64,000 nucleotides of DNA from Lamprobacter modestohalophilus (lineage in GTDB: Bacteria; Pseudomonadota; Gammaproteobacteria; Chromatiales; Chromatiaceae). The translations under genes and the position numbers were made by a program. Each line of letters starts with the position of its first letter. Position 1 is the stretch's first letter. The DNA lies in assembly GCF_016583905.1 (NCBI RefSeq), contig NZ_NRRY01000009.1:57292-121291 (forward strand), read 5' to 3'. The notes under the pieces are model-generated. The model ran no database searches and was not told the origin of the DNA. It was given only the letters and a program-made list of their open reading frames with translations. Positions 1-9,038 of this stretch are shown here, in pieces.

Positions 1-440
1 CGCACCATAAGATCGATCTCGGCGCTCTGATACTGAGCCTCGGCTTGGGCGATGGTGTCGTCGGACTGGCTCAGGCGCATCCAATCGCCGCGGTTATAAA
101 CCGATTGCGAGACAACAGCCGAGAGATTACTGCGATCGAAGGTGTCGTTACGGGTGAAGCTGCCCTGCGTTGGATTGCTACCCCGCGACTCGACGTTGTT
201 GTAATCGACGCTACCGCTGATGCCGAAATTCGGCAACAAGAGCGCCTTCGCCTGCGGCTTGACCTCACGTGTCGCATAGAAATTTTGCTCGGCCTCGCGT
301 AATGACGGATCACTGCTGACCGCGAGATCGTAGATCTGTAACAGATCTTCGGCCTCGGCCTGCGTGGCCAGTAGGAGCGCTGGGAGCGCGAGCGTGCAGA
401 GCAACGCGAGCGGGCTTGGAGCCCTGCGGAGCGATTTCAT
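1..440 (-). CDS. TolC-family outer-membrane efflux protein, N-terminal part (runs off the window)
   Basis: The reverse strand is open from an ATG at 438-440 to the window edge, about 146 codons without a stop. The product begins with a basic, hydrophobic signal peptide (MKSLRRAPSPLALLCTLALP, cleavage likely after QAEA). The mature start, EDLLQIYDLAVSSDPSLREAE, is the typical first helix of TolC-type outer-membrane channels. Later residues (LLPNFGISGSVDYNNVESR, then SQSVYNRGDW) fit the first beta-barrel strands and second helix. The family forms the trimeric outer-membrane duct for drug efflux or type I secretion. It is divergent from the ABC transporter gene at 605, a plausible partner, but that pairing is inference. 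The C-terminal two thirds lie outside the window. Confidence 0.85.
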   Translation of the reverse strand, partial: MKSLRRAPSPLALLCTLALPALLLATQAEAEDLLQIYDLAVSSDPSLREAEQNFYATREVKPQAKALLLPNFGISGSVDYNNVESRGSNPTQGSFTRNDTFDRSNLSAVVSQSVYNRGDWMRLSQSDDTIAQAEAQYQSAEIDLMV

Positions 441-604
441 TCTTATCTCCGGTCATTTCCGTTGGAGAGGAGGCGCGACCTCAGGGAGCTTGATCAGCCG
501 CACGATGGCGCGAGTATAGGCGAGCGCCCCAATCGGCCACAATGTCAGGAAATACCTGAACACTAAATTGACAACCGTCAGCACCGAGCACGAGCGCGCG
601 AGAA

Positions 605-2575
605 GTGACGGCAAGCCCCCATGTCGTGATCATGCGAATCAGCCTACCATCCCCGTCACGCAATCGCAGCGCAGATGCGGATTCAAGACAGATGCCCACC
701 CAGCAACAGACGCCGCCAGTTGGCGGCGATCGCACGCACAAGCGCTCTGCCACACGCTCTGCTAGCCCCTCTGTCAAGCCATCCGCAACGGAGCAACCAC
801 AACACTATCACTGGCGCGATCTTCTTCACATGTTGCGCCAGCACCGACGCGAGCTGGCGCTGGCAAACCTAATCGCCATCCTTGGCACCCTGGCTGCAGT
901 GCCGATCCCGCTGCTGATGCCGATCTTGGTTGACGAGGTCCTGCTCGACAAGCCAGGCGCTGCCACGGAACTGATGAACAGTCTGTTCCCGCAGAGCTGG
1001 CAAGGTCCAGTGCTCTCTATCCTGGCCATGCTCTGCCTCACCGTCCTCCTACGCTTCGTCTCGTTGGGATTGCAGGTTTGGCAAACGCGCGAATTTACGG
1101 TCATCGCCAAAGATGTGATCTACCGCATCCGTCGCGACCTGCTGACACGGCTGCAACGCGTCTCGATGGCAGAGTACGAGATCCTCGGCAGTGGCACCGT
1201 GGCCTCCTACCTAGTGACGGATCTTGATGCCATCGACCGCTTCGTTGGCAGCGCAGTGTCGAAGTTCTTGGTGGCCGTGCTCAGCATTCTTGGAACCGCC
1301 ATCATCCTGCTCTGGATGCATTGGCAGCTTGGGCTGTTCATCCTGCTGTTGAACCCGCTGGTGATCTATCTCACCACAGTATTCGGGCGCCGCGTCAAGG
1401 AGATGAAGCGGCGCGAGAACAGCGCCTACCAGGCCTTCCAAGAGAGCCTCGCCGAAACCCTCGACGCTATCCAGCAGATCCGCGCTGGCAATCGTGAGGG
1501 CTTCTATATCGCCCGCAGCATCGCCACTGCAAACCGGATGCGCCACTTCTCGAGCCTCTTCACTTGGAAGAACGAGGCCGCAAACCGCCTATCGTTCATG
1601 GTGTTCTTGGTCGGCTTTGATCTGTTTCGGGCCGTCAGCATGCTGATGGTGCTGTTCTCTGGCCTGAGCATCGGTGAGATGCTGGCGGTCTTCGCCTACC
1701 TCTGGTTCATGATGGGCCCGGTGCAGGAGGTCTTGAACGTTCAGTACGAATTCCACGCCGCCGATGCCGCCTTGCGTCGTGTCAACCGGCTAACACAGAT
1801 GCATCAGGAGCCGGCCTATCCGCACCGGCAGAATCCGTTCGTCGGCAAGACCACGGTCAGCGTCAGGCTTGAAGACGTACGCTTCGCCTATGGCGACGGG
1901 CCAAACGTGCTCGACGGCATCGATATCAGCATCGCCGCTAGCGAGAAGCTGGCCATTGTCGGCGCCAGTGGCAGCGGCAAGACCACCCTGGTGCAAGTCC
2001 TGCTCGGGCTCTATCCGCCCACCGCCGGGCGCATCCTGTTCGACGCCGTGCCGGTGCAGGAGATCGGCATGGATGTGGTGCGCGATCAGGTCGCGACCGT
2101 CCTCCAACATCCGGCGCTGTTCAACGACAGCGTGCGGATGAATCTGACGCTCGGCCGCGAGATCGCCGACGCCCAGCTCTGGCAGGCGCTGGAGATCGCC
2201 CAGCTCGATGGCGTGATCCGCAAGCTCGACAATGGGCTCGATCAACGCGTCGGCCGCGATGGAGTGCGCCTCTCCGGCGGCCAGCGCCAGCGCATCGCGA
2301 TCGCGCGCATGGTGCTCGCCGACCCAAAGGTGGTGATCCTCGATGAGGCCACCTCGGCGCTCGATAGCGCCACTGAAGGGCGTTTGCACCTGGCGTTAGA
2401 GGCCTTTCTCGCCAGCCGTACCACGCTGATCATCGCGCACCGGCTCAGTGCTGTGCGTCGGGCAGATCGCATCCTCGTGCTAGAGCGTGGCCGCATCGTC
2501 GAACAGGGCCAGCATGACGACCTGATAGAGCGCGGCGGACCCTACGCCGCGCTCTATGCGCGCCAACGCGGCTAG
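605..2575 (+). CDS. ABC exporter half-transporter (fused transmembrane and ATPase domains)
   Basis: This 656-residue protein has an exporter-type membrane domain (about residues 80-390, several hydrophobic helices such as LIAILGTLAAVPIPLLMPIL) followed by an ATP-binding domain. The ATPase carries Walker A GASGSGKTT, signature LSGGQRQR, Walker B VVILDEATSALD and the H-loop histidine in IIAHRLS. Such proteins dimerise in the inner membrane and pump lipids, peptides or drugs outward; the substrate cannot be read from the sequence. The open frame begins at GTG 605, but the first 60 or so residues are polar and unlike the family, so ATG 692 or a later start is possible. A TolC-like gene lies divergently upstream. 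A tripartite system would also need a membrane-fusion protein, which is not seen here. Confidence 0.88.
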   Translation: MTASPHVVIMRISLPSPSRNRSADADSRQMPTQQQTPPVGGDRTHKRSATRSASPSVKPSATEQPQHYHWRDLLHMLRQHRRELALANLIAILGTLAAVPIPLLMPILVDEVLLDKPGAATELMNSLFPQSWQGPVLSILAMLCLTVLLRFVSLGLQVWQTREFTVIAKDVIYRIRRDLLTRLQRVSMAEYEILGSGTVASYLVTDLDAIDRFVGSAVSKFLVAVLSILGTAIILLWMHWQLGLFILLLNPLVIYLTTVFGRRVKEMKRRENSAYQAFQESLAETLDAIQQIRAGNREGFYIARSIATANRMRHFSSLFTWKNEAANRLSFMVFLVGFDLFRAVSMLMVLFSGLSIGEMLAVFAYLWFMMGPVQEVLNVQYEFHAADAALRRVNRLTQMHQEPAYPHRQNPFVGKTTVSVRLEDVRFAYGDGPNVLDGIDISIAASEKLAIVGASGSGKTTLVQVLLGLYPPTAGRILFDAVPVQEIGMDVVRDQVATVLQHPALFNDSVRMNLTLGREIADAQLWQALEIAQLDGVIRKLDNGLDQRVGRDGVRLSGGQRQRIAIARMVLADPKVVILDEATSALDSATEGRLHLALEAFLASRTTLIIAHRLSAVRRADRILVLERGRIVEQGQHDDLIERGGPYAALYARQRG

Positions 2576-2768
2576 TGTTCGTCGCTCGCCACTCGTCACC
2601 ACCCCCGGATAATCAGCCGATTGCCGCATGATAAGGTTCATGATGCAGCGCCACCCTGGGAGAACAAGCGATTGATTCCAGTTTCAAGGCAGGTTGCTGC
2701 CAGTGCGCTAGTTCGAGCCTGGCCCTAACTGAACCTACCCCTTGAGAGCCCGTCCCTGTGAAGCAGCT

Positions 2769-3770
2769 ATGAATAACGGCAAAATCATTGCCAGCGAGTT
2801 CCGACCGCCTTGGTGGCTGAAGAACCCCCATCTGCAGACGCTCTTGCCAAAGCTGATGATGCACCTCAGCCTTCCCAGCCGCTCAGGTAGAACCGACAGC
2901 GGTGGCAAACAAACGCAGGCCCTCCTCGAACGGCGCCGCATCGAGCTTGCAGACGGAGACTTCATCGACCTCTCGATGAGCACCGCCCAAGCGGGTCCGC
3001 GCGTGCTCATCATTCATGGGCTCGAAGGTGGGCTCGATTCACACTACGCGGCGCGCTTAGTCAATCGGCTTGCGCAAAACGGCTTCCAACCCGTCTTCAT
3101 GCACCTGCGTGGCGCCAGCGGCGAGCCCAACCGACTCGCGCGCTCTTACCACTCCGGCGCGACCGACGATCTGCGCGCCGTGCTCGAAGCCTTGGCCAAA
3201 GACCCTGAAGGACCGCTACTGGCCGCGATCGGCTTTTCGCTCGGCGGCAATCTTCTGCTCAGATACCTGGGCGAGTCCGACGACCCGTTACTCGAGCGTG
3301 CCATCGCGGTCTCGGTGCCCTTCGTGCTGCGCGACGCCATGTTGCGGCTCGAGCTTGGCTTCGCCCGGTTCTACCGCGGTTATCTGGTCAGCCGCCTCAA
3401 GGCCAGCTATCGACAGAAGTTCGCACAGCGGTCGTCACCGCTCAGCGTCGATCTGGATCAGATCCAGGACTTCAACCAGTTCGACGACCAGATCACCGCG
3501 CCGCTGAATGGCTTCGCGGGCGTCTTCGACTACTATCAGCGTGCAAGCTGCCGCGGTTATCTGCGCCAAATCCACACGCCAACCCTGATCATCCACGCCG
3601 CCGATGATCCGTTCATGTTTCCGAGCACGGTCCCGTTCGCGCATGAGCTTGGACCCGGCATCCAGCTTGAGCTCTCGGCGCATGGTGGCCACGTCGGCTT
3701 CATTGCAGCCCGCGGCGCTGGCTTCTCCACCGGGTGGCTTGAGTCGAGGATTCTGCGTGCGCTTGGTTAA
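2769..3770 (+). CDS. alpha/beta hydrolase, YheT family (COG0429)
   Basis: About 333 residues. The N-terminus FRPPWWLKNPHLQTLLPKL is the hallmark of the YheT/ABHD1-like hydrolases, which begin with an [FY]xPxxWLxxxHxQT segment. The alpha/beta-hydrolase core shows the HGLEGG oxyanion segment, a nucleophile elbow GFSLGGN (Ser in G-x-S-x-G), DDPF before the acid residue, and the late histidine in AHGGHVGF. Family members are cytosolic esterases whose natural substrates are poorly known. The frame also opens at TTG 2742, but ATG 2769 is preferred because the family N-terminus starts just after it. Upstream 2576-2768 shows no other gene. It appears monocistronic. Confidence 0.88.
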   Translation: MNNGKIIASEFRPPWWLKNPHLQTLLPKLMMHLSLPSRSGRTDSGGKQTQALLERRRIELADGDFIDLSMSTAQAGPRVLIIHGLEGGLDSHYAARLVNRLAQNGFQPVFMHLRGASGEPNRLARSYHSGATDDLRAVLEALAKDPEGPLLAAIGFSLGGNLLLRYLGESDDPLLERAIAVSVPFVLRDAMLRLELGFARFYRGYLVSRLKASYRQKFAQRSSPLSVDLDQIQDFNQFDDQITAPLNGFAGVFDYYQRASCRGYLRQIHTPTLIIHAADDPFMFPSTVPFAHELGPGIQLELSAHGGHVGFIAARGAGFSTGWLESRILRALG

Positions 3771-3920
3771 GCGCTGCGGCGATCAGCGCATCCGCGCCAC
3801 AGCGGCGGTCAGCGCGACCAAGGTCCATGCCCTCTGCGCCAGTGCTGCGATGAGACATCAAGAACACGCCTGAGACATCAAGAACCCGCCCGTAAGCGCT
3901 GCTGAGAGGTTGCCTGCCGC

Positions 3921-6719
3921 ATGCCAATAAGCCCCCTGAATGTCGAACGTCAACGCCTCGAGGACCAACGCCAGGGCAAGGCGGATTGGCGCCTCTGGGG
4001 ACCTTATCTCGCCGAGCGCGCCTGGGGCACGGTGCGCGAGGACTACAGCGCCGACGGCGAGGCCTGGGCCTATTTCCCGCATGATCATGCGCGCTCGCGC
4101 GCCTATCGCTGGAGCGAAGACGGGCTCGGTGGCCTCTGCGATGAGCAGCAATACCTGTGCCTCGCGCTCGCGCTCTGGAACGGCCGGGACCCCTTTCTCA
4201 AAGAACGCACCTTCGGTCTGACCAACGCCGAGGGCAATCGCGGCGAGGACGTCAAGGAGGTCTACTTCTACCTCGACGCAACGCCAAGCCACAGCTGGCT
4301 GCGCTACCTCTACCGTTACCCGCAGCGGGCCTTCCCGTATCAGTCGCTGATCGACGAGAACGCGCGCCGGGGCCGCGATGCAACACCCTTCGGACTCATC
4401 GAGGCTGATGCCTTCGCTGAGAACCGCTTCTGGGATCTCGAGGTCTGCTATGCGAAAGCAAGCCCGACGCAGATCCATGCCCGCATCTCGGCCACCAACC
4501 AAGGCCCGGAGCCAGCCGAACTACATGTTCTGCCGACCTGCTGGTTCCGCAACACCTGGAGTTGGGGACAACCGCATGCGGACCTCTGGGGCGACGCCGC
4601 CGAGGCCCGTGCTCGCGCTGAGGCGCAGCACCTGGACACTGACCCGCAACGCCCGGTCATCCGCGCCATCGAGCCACCAAGTGGCGCCGATTGGGCGCTT
4701 CAGAGCGAGCACCCCTGTTTGGGCACCCAGTTCATCTACGGCCGCGCTGCTGATAGAGAGCGCCCGCCCGAGCTGCTATTCACCGAGAATGAATCCAATG
4801 CCAAGCGCCTCTGGGGCGGTGAGAACGCCAGCCCTTACGTCAAGGATGCCTTCCATCGCTTCCTGGTCGATGGCGACGCCAGCGCCGTCAGCCCCGCCCG
4901 CACCGGCACCAAGGCCGCGGCCTGTTATCATTTGCGCGTCGAGCCAGGCAGTACTCAGACCCTGGAGCTGGTGCTGACCGCCGAACCGCTCGACACCCCC
5001 TTTGCCGACAGCGATACGCTGTTCCGCACAAGGCGGGCCGAGGCCGACGCCTTCTACCAGCATCTGCTCCCCGAGGCCGAGGGCGCCGATGCCCAGATCC
5101 TACGCCAGGCCCTGGCCGGGATGATCTGGAGCAAGCAGTTCTATCATTACGACGTCGCGCGTTGGCTCGACGGCGACACCATAACCCCACCGACCGAGCG
5201 CCGCCAAGGCCGCAATCGGCATTGGCGCCATGTCCGCGCGCGCGATGTGCTCTCGATGCCGGATGCCTGGGAATATCCCTGGTTCGCGGCCTGGGACCTC
5301 GCCTACCACTGCGTCGCGCTAGCGCTGGTCGACGTCGACTTCGCCAAGGAACAGGTCGAGCTGATGCTCTCCGATCGCTACATGCACCCCAATGGCCAGG
5401 TACCGGCCTACGAATGGGACTTCGGCGATGTCAACCCGCCAGTACTGGCGATGGCCGCGATCAAGGTCTTTCGCGCCGAGCGCATCCAGCGTGGCAGCGG
5501 TGATCACGGTTACCTGAAGCGCGTCTTTCACAAGCTGTTGCTGAACTTCTCCTGGTGGATCAACCGCAAAGACGCCGAGGGCAACAACCTGTTCGAGGGT
5601 GGTTTCCTCGGCCTCGACAACATCTCGGTCTACGATCGCTCCCGAGCCCTACCTGCCGGTTATCAGCTGAAGCAGGCCGATGCCACCGGCTGGATGGCGC
5701 ATTTTGCGCTGAAGATGACCCTGATCGCGCTCGAGCTCTGCGTCGAGGACCCGCAGTACGAGGACATCGCCATCCACTGCTACAAGCAATTCCTCGCCAT
5801 TGCCGAGGCTGTGGCCGGGAGCGAGGAGACCGGCACCCCGTCGCTCTGGGACATGGATCAAGGCTTCTTCATGGACCTGCTCGAAACGCCTGAGGGTGCG
5901 CATCGCATCCCGGTCTACTCTTGGGTCGGGCTGATCCCGCTGTTCGCGGTCGAGATCGTCAACCGCCGCATGCTCAACCATGCACCGCGCTTCGAGCGGC
6001 TGCTGAAAGAGCACAAGGGCGGGCTGTTCCGCGGCAGCTATGTCTGCGCCTGCCCGGACTGGGAGAACGAGCGCGGCGAGCGGCTGCTGTCGCTGGTCGA
6101 CCATTCAATGCTGCCGCGCATCCTCAAACGCCTGTTGGACGAGGCGCAGTTCCTCTCCGCCTTCGGCGTCCGCAGCCTGAGCCGGGTGCATGCCAAGGAT
6201 CAGAACCTCGGCTTTATTCCCGGCATCGGCAATGCGCTCATCGACTATGTGCCGGGCGAATCGATCTCGCCGATGTTCGGCGGCAACTCGAATTGGCGCG
6301 GCCCGGTCTGGCTGCCGACCAACTATTCACTGATCTCATCGCTGGAGCGGTTCCACCGCTTCCTCGGCGACGAATTCACCGTTGCGGTGCCCTGCCTCGG
6401 CGGCAAGCGGCTCAACCTGAACGAGATCGCAAGCCTGATTGCCGATCGGCTGAGCAATCTCTATCGGCATCGCAACGGCGAACGCGTCCCCGCGCTGAGC
6501 GGCCACTGGCCGACTGACGATGATCGGCACTGGCACGACCTGCTCGCCTTCCACGAGTATTTCCACGCCGAGACCGGTGCCGGCTTGGGCGCGTCGCATC
6601 AGACCGGCTGGACCGGCCTGCTCGCCAACCTAGTCATGCGTCACTATCAACGCGACGTCCGACCTTGGAGCGGCCTCGACAGCGGCGAGACGCCGAGCTT
6701 GATCGACGAGATTGCGTAG
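3921..6719 (+). CDS. MGH1-like glycoside hydrolase (bacterial 'glucosidase', GH63-related)
   Basis: A 932-residue soluble protein without a signal peptide, so probably cytoplasmic. The N-terminal third (YSADGEAWAYFPHDHARSRA, then GLGGLCDEQQ) resembles the beta-sandwich of bacterial proteins annotated as glucosidase. The C-terminal two thirds form an (alpha/alpha)6-barrel-like region with WEYPWFAAWDLAYHCVAL, YEWDFGDVNPPVLAMAA and GGNSNWRGPVWLPTNYSLI, motifs typical of MGH1/GH63-type processing-glucosidase relatives. The likely role is hydrolysis of alpha-glucosidic bonds in a compatible solute or small glucan, but substrate specificity is not deducible. It starts at ATG 3921 and stands alone, with 150 nt upstream and 268 nt downstream free of genes. 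Confidence 0.82.
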   Translation: MPISPLNVERQRLEDQRQGKADWRLWGPYLAERAWGTVREDYSADGEAWAYFPHDHARSRAYRWSEDGLGGLCDEQQYLCLALALWNGRDPFLKERTFGLTNAEGNRGEDVKEVYFYLDATPSHSWLRYLYRYPQRAFPYQSLIDENARRGRDATPFGLIEADAFAENRFWDLEVCYAKASPTQIHARISATNQGPEPAELHVLPTCWFRNTWSWGQPHADLWGDAAEARARAEAQHLDTDPQRPVIRAIEPPSGADWALQSEHPCLGTQFIYGRAADRERPPELLFTENESNAKRLWGGENASPYVKDAFHRFLVDGDASAVSPARTGTKAAACYHLRVEPGSTQTLELVLTAEPLDTPFADSDTLFRTRRAEADAFYQHLLPEAEGADAQILRQALAGMIWSKQFYHYDVARWLDGDTITPPTERRQGRNRHWRHVRARDVLSMPDAWEYPWFAAWDLAYHCVALALVDVDFAKEQVELMLSDRYMHPNGQVPAYEWDFGDVNPPVLAMAAIKVFRAERIQRGSGDHGYLKRVFHKLLLNFSWWINRKDAEGNNLFEGGFLGLDNISVYDRSRALPAGYQLKQADATGWMAHFALKMTLIALELCVEDPQYEDIAIHCYKQFLAIAEAVAGSEETGTPSLWDMDQGFFMDLLETPEGAHRIPVYSWVGLIPLFAVEIVNRRMLNHAPRFERLLKEHKGGLFRGSYVCACPDWENERGERLLSLVDHSMLPRILKRLLDEAQFLSAFGVRSLSRVHAKDQNLGFIPGIGNALIDYVPGESISPMFGGNSNWRGPVWLPTNYSLISSLERFHRFLGDEFTVAVPCLGGKRLNLNEIASLIADRLSNLYRHRNGERVPALSGHWPTDDDRHWHDLLAFHEYFHAETGAGLGASHQTGWTGLLANLVMRHYQRDVRPWSGLDSGETPSLIDEIA

Positions 6720-6730
6720 CGGAGGAGGAA

Positions 6731-6778
6731 GGTCGGCAAGCGGGTCGGCAAGCGGGTCGGCAAGCGGGTCGGCAGGCA
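6731..6778. repeat. four tandem 12-bp units just after the glucosidase stop codon
   Basis: Unit GGTCGGCAAGCG is repeated three times exactly (6731-6766), with a fourth diverged copy to 6778. It starts 12 nt after the glucosidase stop codon. The remaining intergenic sequence to 6987 shows no gene and no convincing terminator. Confidence 0.9.
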
Positions 6779-6987
6779 GACCGGTCGGACTAGACTGGCT
6801 CGAAGCCCCCAGGATTGTCGGCGAGCGTCATCATCGATACCCTTGCGACTGGCGCGGACATCGTGCGCGCCTGACAAACAGATCACCTTGACAGCCTCAG
6901 TTCAGACAACGCGCAGGCATTGAAAATGCTGGACCTGTCCAGATTTGGTGCCGGTAGCCTGTCGGACATCACGAAGATAACCAACGC

Positions 6988-8277
6988 ATGCGAAAGAAGA
7001 TCGCCGTTATCGGCAGCGGTATTGCCGGTTTGGCCGCAACCTGGCTCCTCAGGCGACAACACCAAGTCACGCTGATCGAGCGCAACGACTACGTCGGTGG
7101 ACATACCCATACCATCGACGTCGACGATGATGGTCAGCCACTCGCGGTCGACACGGGCTTCATCGTCTATAACATCGCCAACTATCCGCTGCTGACGCGC
7201 CTGTTCGATGTGCTTGGCGTCGCGACGCGTGAGAGCGATATGTCGTTCTCGGCCTCGATCGGCCCCGGCGAGATCGAATACTCGGGCGACAGCCTGAACA
7301 CCTTATTCGCGCAGCGCCGCAACCTGGTCAGCCCGAGCTTCCTGCGGATGGTTGCGGACCTGGTTCGCTTCAATCGGCGCTGTAAGGGCATGCTGCGCGA
7401 CGGCGGCTTCGATGGGCTCAGCGTGGGCGAGCTCCTCGCCCGCGAGCGCATGAGCGACAGTTTCCGTGACCACTTCCTGCTGCCGATGGCGGCCGCGATC
7501 TGGTCATGTCCGACGCGGACCATGTTGGATTTCCCGGCAGAAAGCCTGGCGCGGTTCTTCAGTAACCATGGCCTGCTGAACCTGATCGATCGGCCGCTTT
7601 GGCGCTCGGTCACCGGCGGCAGCTCACGCTATGTGGATCGTTTTCTGGAAGAGATCAGGCCAGAGCAGGTGCGCCTCGATGCGGCTCAGTCGGTCCGACG
7701 GACCGAGCAGGGAGTCGAGGTCAGTTTGGCATCCGGTGATCATCTAATGTTCGACGATGTCGTGCTGGCCTGCCATGCCGATCAGGCGCTGGCACTGCTA
7801 GAACAGCCGAGCGCCGCCGAACAGACGCTGTTGGGTTGTTTCCGCTATCAGCCAAACCCGACGTATCTGCATACCGACATCGGCCTGATGCCGCAGCGCC
7901 GACAGGTCTGGTCGTCCTGGAATTATCTGTCGCAAGTAGGTCAGGACGGCTCGCGCGCGGTCTCGGTGACTTACTGGATGAACCGTCTGCAAGGGCTCAA
8001 GACCAGCAAGGACTATCTGGTCTCACTCAATCCCCTGCGACCACCGGCCGACGAGCAGGTCATCGCCGAGATGAGCTACGATCATCCGGTCTTCGACCAG
8101 GCGGCGATGGATGCGCAGCCGCGGCTAGCGGAATTACAAGGCCAAGACCGCATTTGGTACTGCGGCAGCTACTTCGGCTATGGCTTTCATGAGGATGCGT
8201 TGGCCTCAGCGGTGGCGATGGCCGATCGATTCGGAGTCGACACCTCGATGCTGACCACGGCGGAGCCAACCCGATGA
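6988..8277 (+). CDS. FAD-dependent amine oxidase-like protein (COG2907), lipid-modification operon
   Basis: A 429-residue flavoprotein with an N-terminal Rossmann motif (KIAVIGSGIAGLAATWLLRR, GxGxxG) followed by the acidic ribose-binding residue in TLIERNDYVGGHTHT, typical of amine oxidase/desaturase-like enzymes. It ends with a C-terminal FAD-contacting segment (WYCGSYFGYGFHEDAL). It is the first gene of a coupled trio with DUF1365 and a CFA-synthase-like methyltransferase; its last codon overlaps the next start (ATGA, 8274-8277). This trio recurs in proteobacteria, often with singlet-oxygen/ECF-sigma control, and related flavoproteins act on methylated fatty acyl chains in furan fatty acid synthesis in Rhodobacter. 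Assignment to that chemistry is inference. Confidence 0.85.
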   Translation: MRKKIAVIGSGIAGLAATWLLRRQHQVTLIERNDYVGGHTHTIDVDDDGQPLAVDTGFIVYNIANYPLLTRLFDVLGVATRESDMSFSASIGPGEIEYSGDSLNTLFAQRRNLVSPSFLRMVADLVRFNRRCKGMLRDGGFDGLSVGELLARERMSDSFRDHFLLPMAAAIWSCPTRTMLDFPAESLARFFSNHGLLNLIDRPLWRSVTGGSSRYVDRFLEEIRPEQVRLDAAQSVRRTEQGVEVSLASGDHLMFDDVVLACHADQALALLEQPSAAEQTLLGCFRYQPNPTYLHTDIGLMPQRRQVWSSWNYLSQVGQDGSRAVSVTYWMNRLQGLKTSKDYLVSLNPLRPPADEQVIAEMSYDHPVFDQAAMDAQPRLAELQGQDRIWYCGSYFGYGFHEDALASAVAMADRFGVDTSMLTTAEPTR

Positions 8278-9038
8278 GCGAGACCCCGCATCGCATCTAC
8301 TTCACTCAGGTGATGCACCGGCGACTGTTCCCGGTGCAATATCGCTTTACCTACAAGGTCTTCAGCCTGCTATTGGACTTGGATGCGCTAGACCGCGTGC
8401 CGTCGCTGCTGGGCACCCACAAAGGCTTTGGCCTATTGCGCTTCGCGGCCGAAGACCATGGCCCGCGCGATGGCTCAGCGTTGCGGCCCTGGGCCGACCA
8501 ACTGCTGCGCGAGCACGGCATCGAGCTCGCGGGCGGGCGCATCCGCCTGCTCTGCATGCCGCGGGTGCTCGGGTTCGGCTTCAACCCGCTCAGCCTCTGG
8601 TACTGCGAGCACGCCGACGGGCAGCTACGCGCGGTCTTGGCCGAGGTCAGCAACACCTTTGGCGACTCGCACTTCTACCTGCTTGCCAACGGCGGCAAGC
8701 CGCTGGCCTGGCCGGTTCGCGACACGGCCTCGAAATGCTTCTATGTCTCGCCACTGATGGAGGTGGCAGGCGAATATCGGTTCCGGCTCGCCGAGCCCGA
8801 TGAGAAGCTCGGTGTGTTCATTCGCCAGTTCCACAAGGACGGCCGCCTCGAGCTGGTCGCGACCCAGTCCGGCGCTGGTGAGCCACTCAGCAACCGCGCC
8901 ATGTGGCGGGCGTTGCGGCGCACCCCATTGATGAGTTTCAAGGTGATGGTCGCCATCCATTGGCAGGCCTTGAAGATCTGGCTGCGCGGTGCGCGCTATG
9001 TTCCAAAACCCGACTCTGCCCATCCAAAGGTGACCTGA
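8274..9038 (+). CDS. DUF1365 family protein (COG3496)
   Basis: A 254-residue protein of the DUF1365 family, recognised by its opening (IYFTQVMHRRLFPVQYRFTY), the central FGFNPLSLWYCE and ALAEVSNTFGDSHFY-like segments (here AVLAEVSNTFGD) and the FYVSPLMEVAGEYRF stretch. The biochemical function is not established. The gene is consistently found between a COG2907 flavoprotein and a CFA-synthase-like methyltransferase. Here both junctions are overlaps (ATGA at 8274, TGATG at 9036-9040), so translation of the three products is probably coupled. A role in modifying membrane acyl chains follows from context only. Confidence 0.85.
   Translation: MSETPHRIYFTQVMHRRLFPVQYRFTYKVFSLLLDLDALDRVPSLLGTHKGFGLLRFAAEDHGPRDGSALRPWADQLLREHGIELAGGRIRLLCMPRVLGFGFNPLSLWYCEHADGQLRAVLAEVSNTFGDSHFYLLANGGKPLAWPVRDTASKCFYVSPLMEVAGEYRFRLAEPDEKLGVFIRQFHKDGRLELVATQSGAGEPLSNRAMWRALRRTPLMSFKVMVAIHWQALKIWLRGARYVPKPDSAHPKVT

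Noticed and set aside
1790..2389. Long antisense reading frame across the ABC transporter ATPase
   Set aside because: It mirrors the high-GC coding strand and has no domain features; the sense strand carries Walker A, signature and Walker B motifs.
3858..4502. Antisense 214-codon frame at the start of the glucosidase
   Set aside because: Overlaps the conserved glucosidase N-terminus; product composition is typical of a GC-rich shadow.
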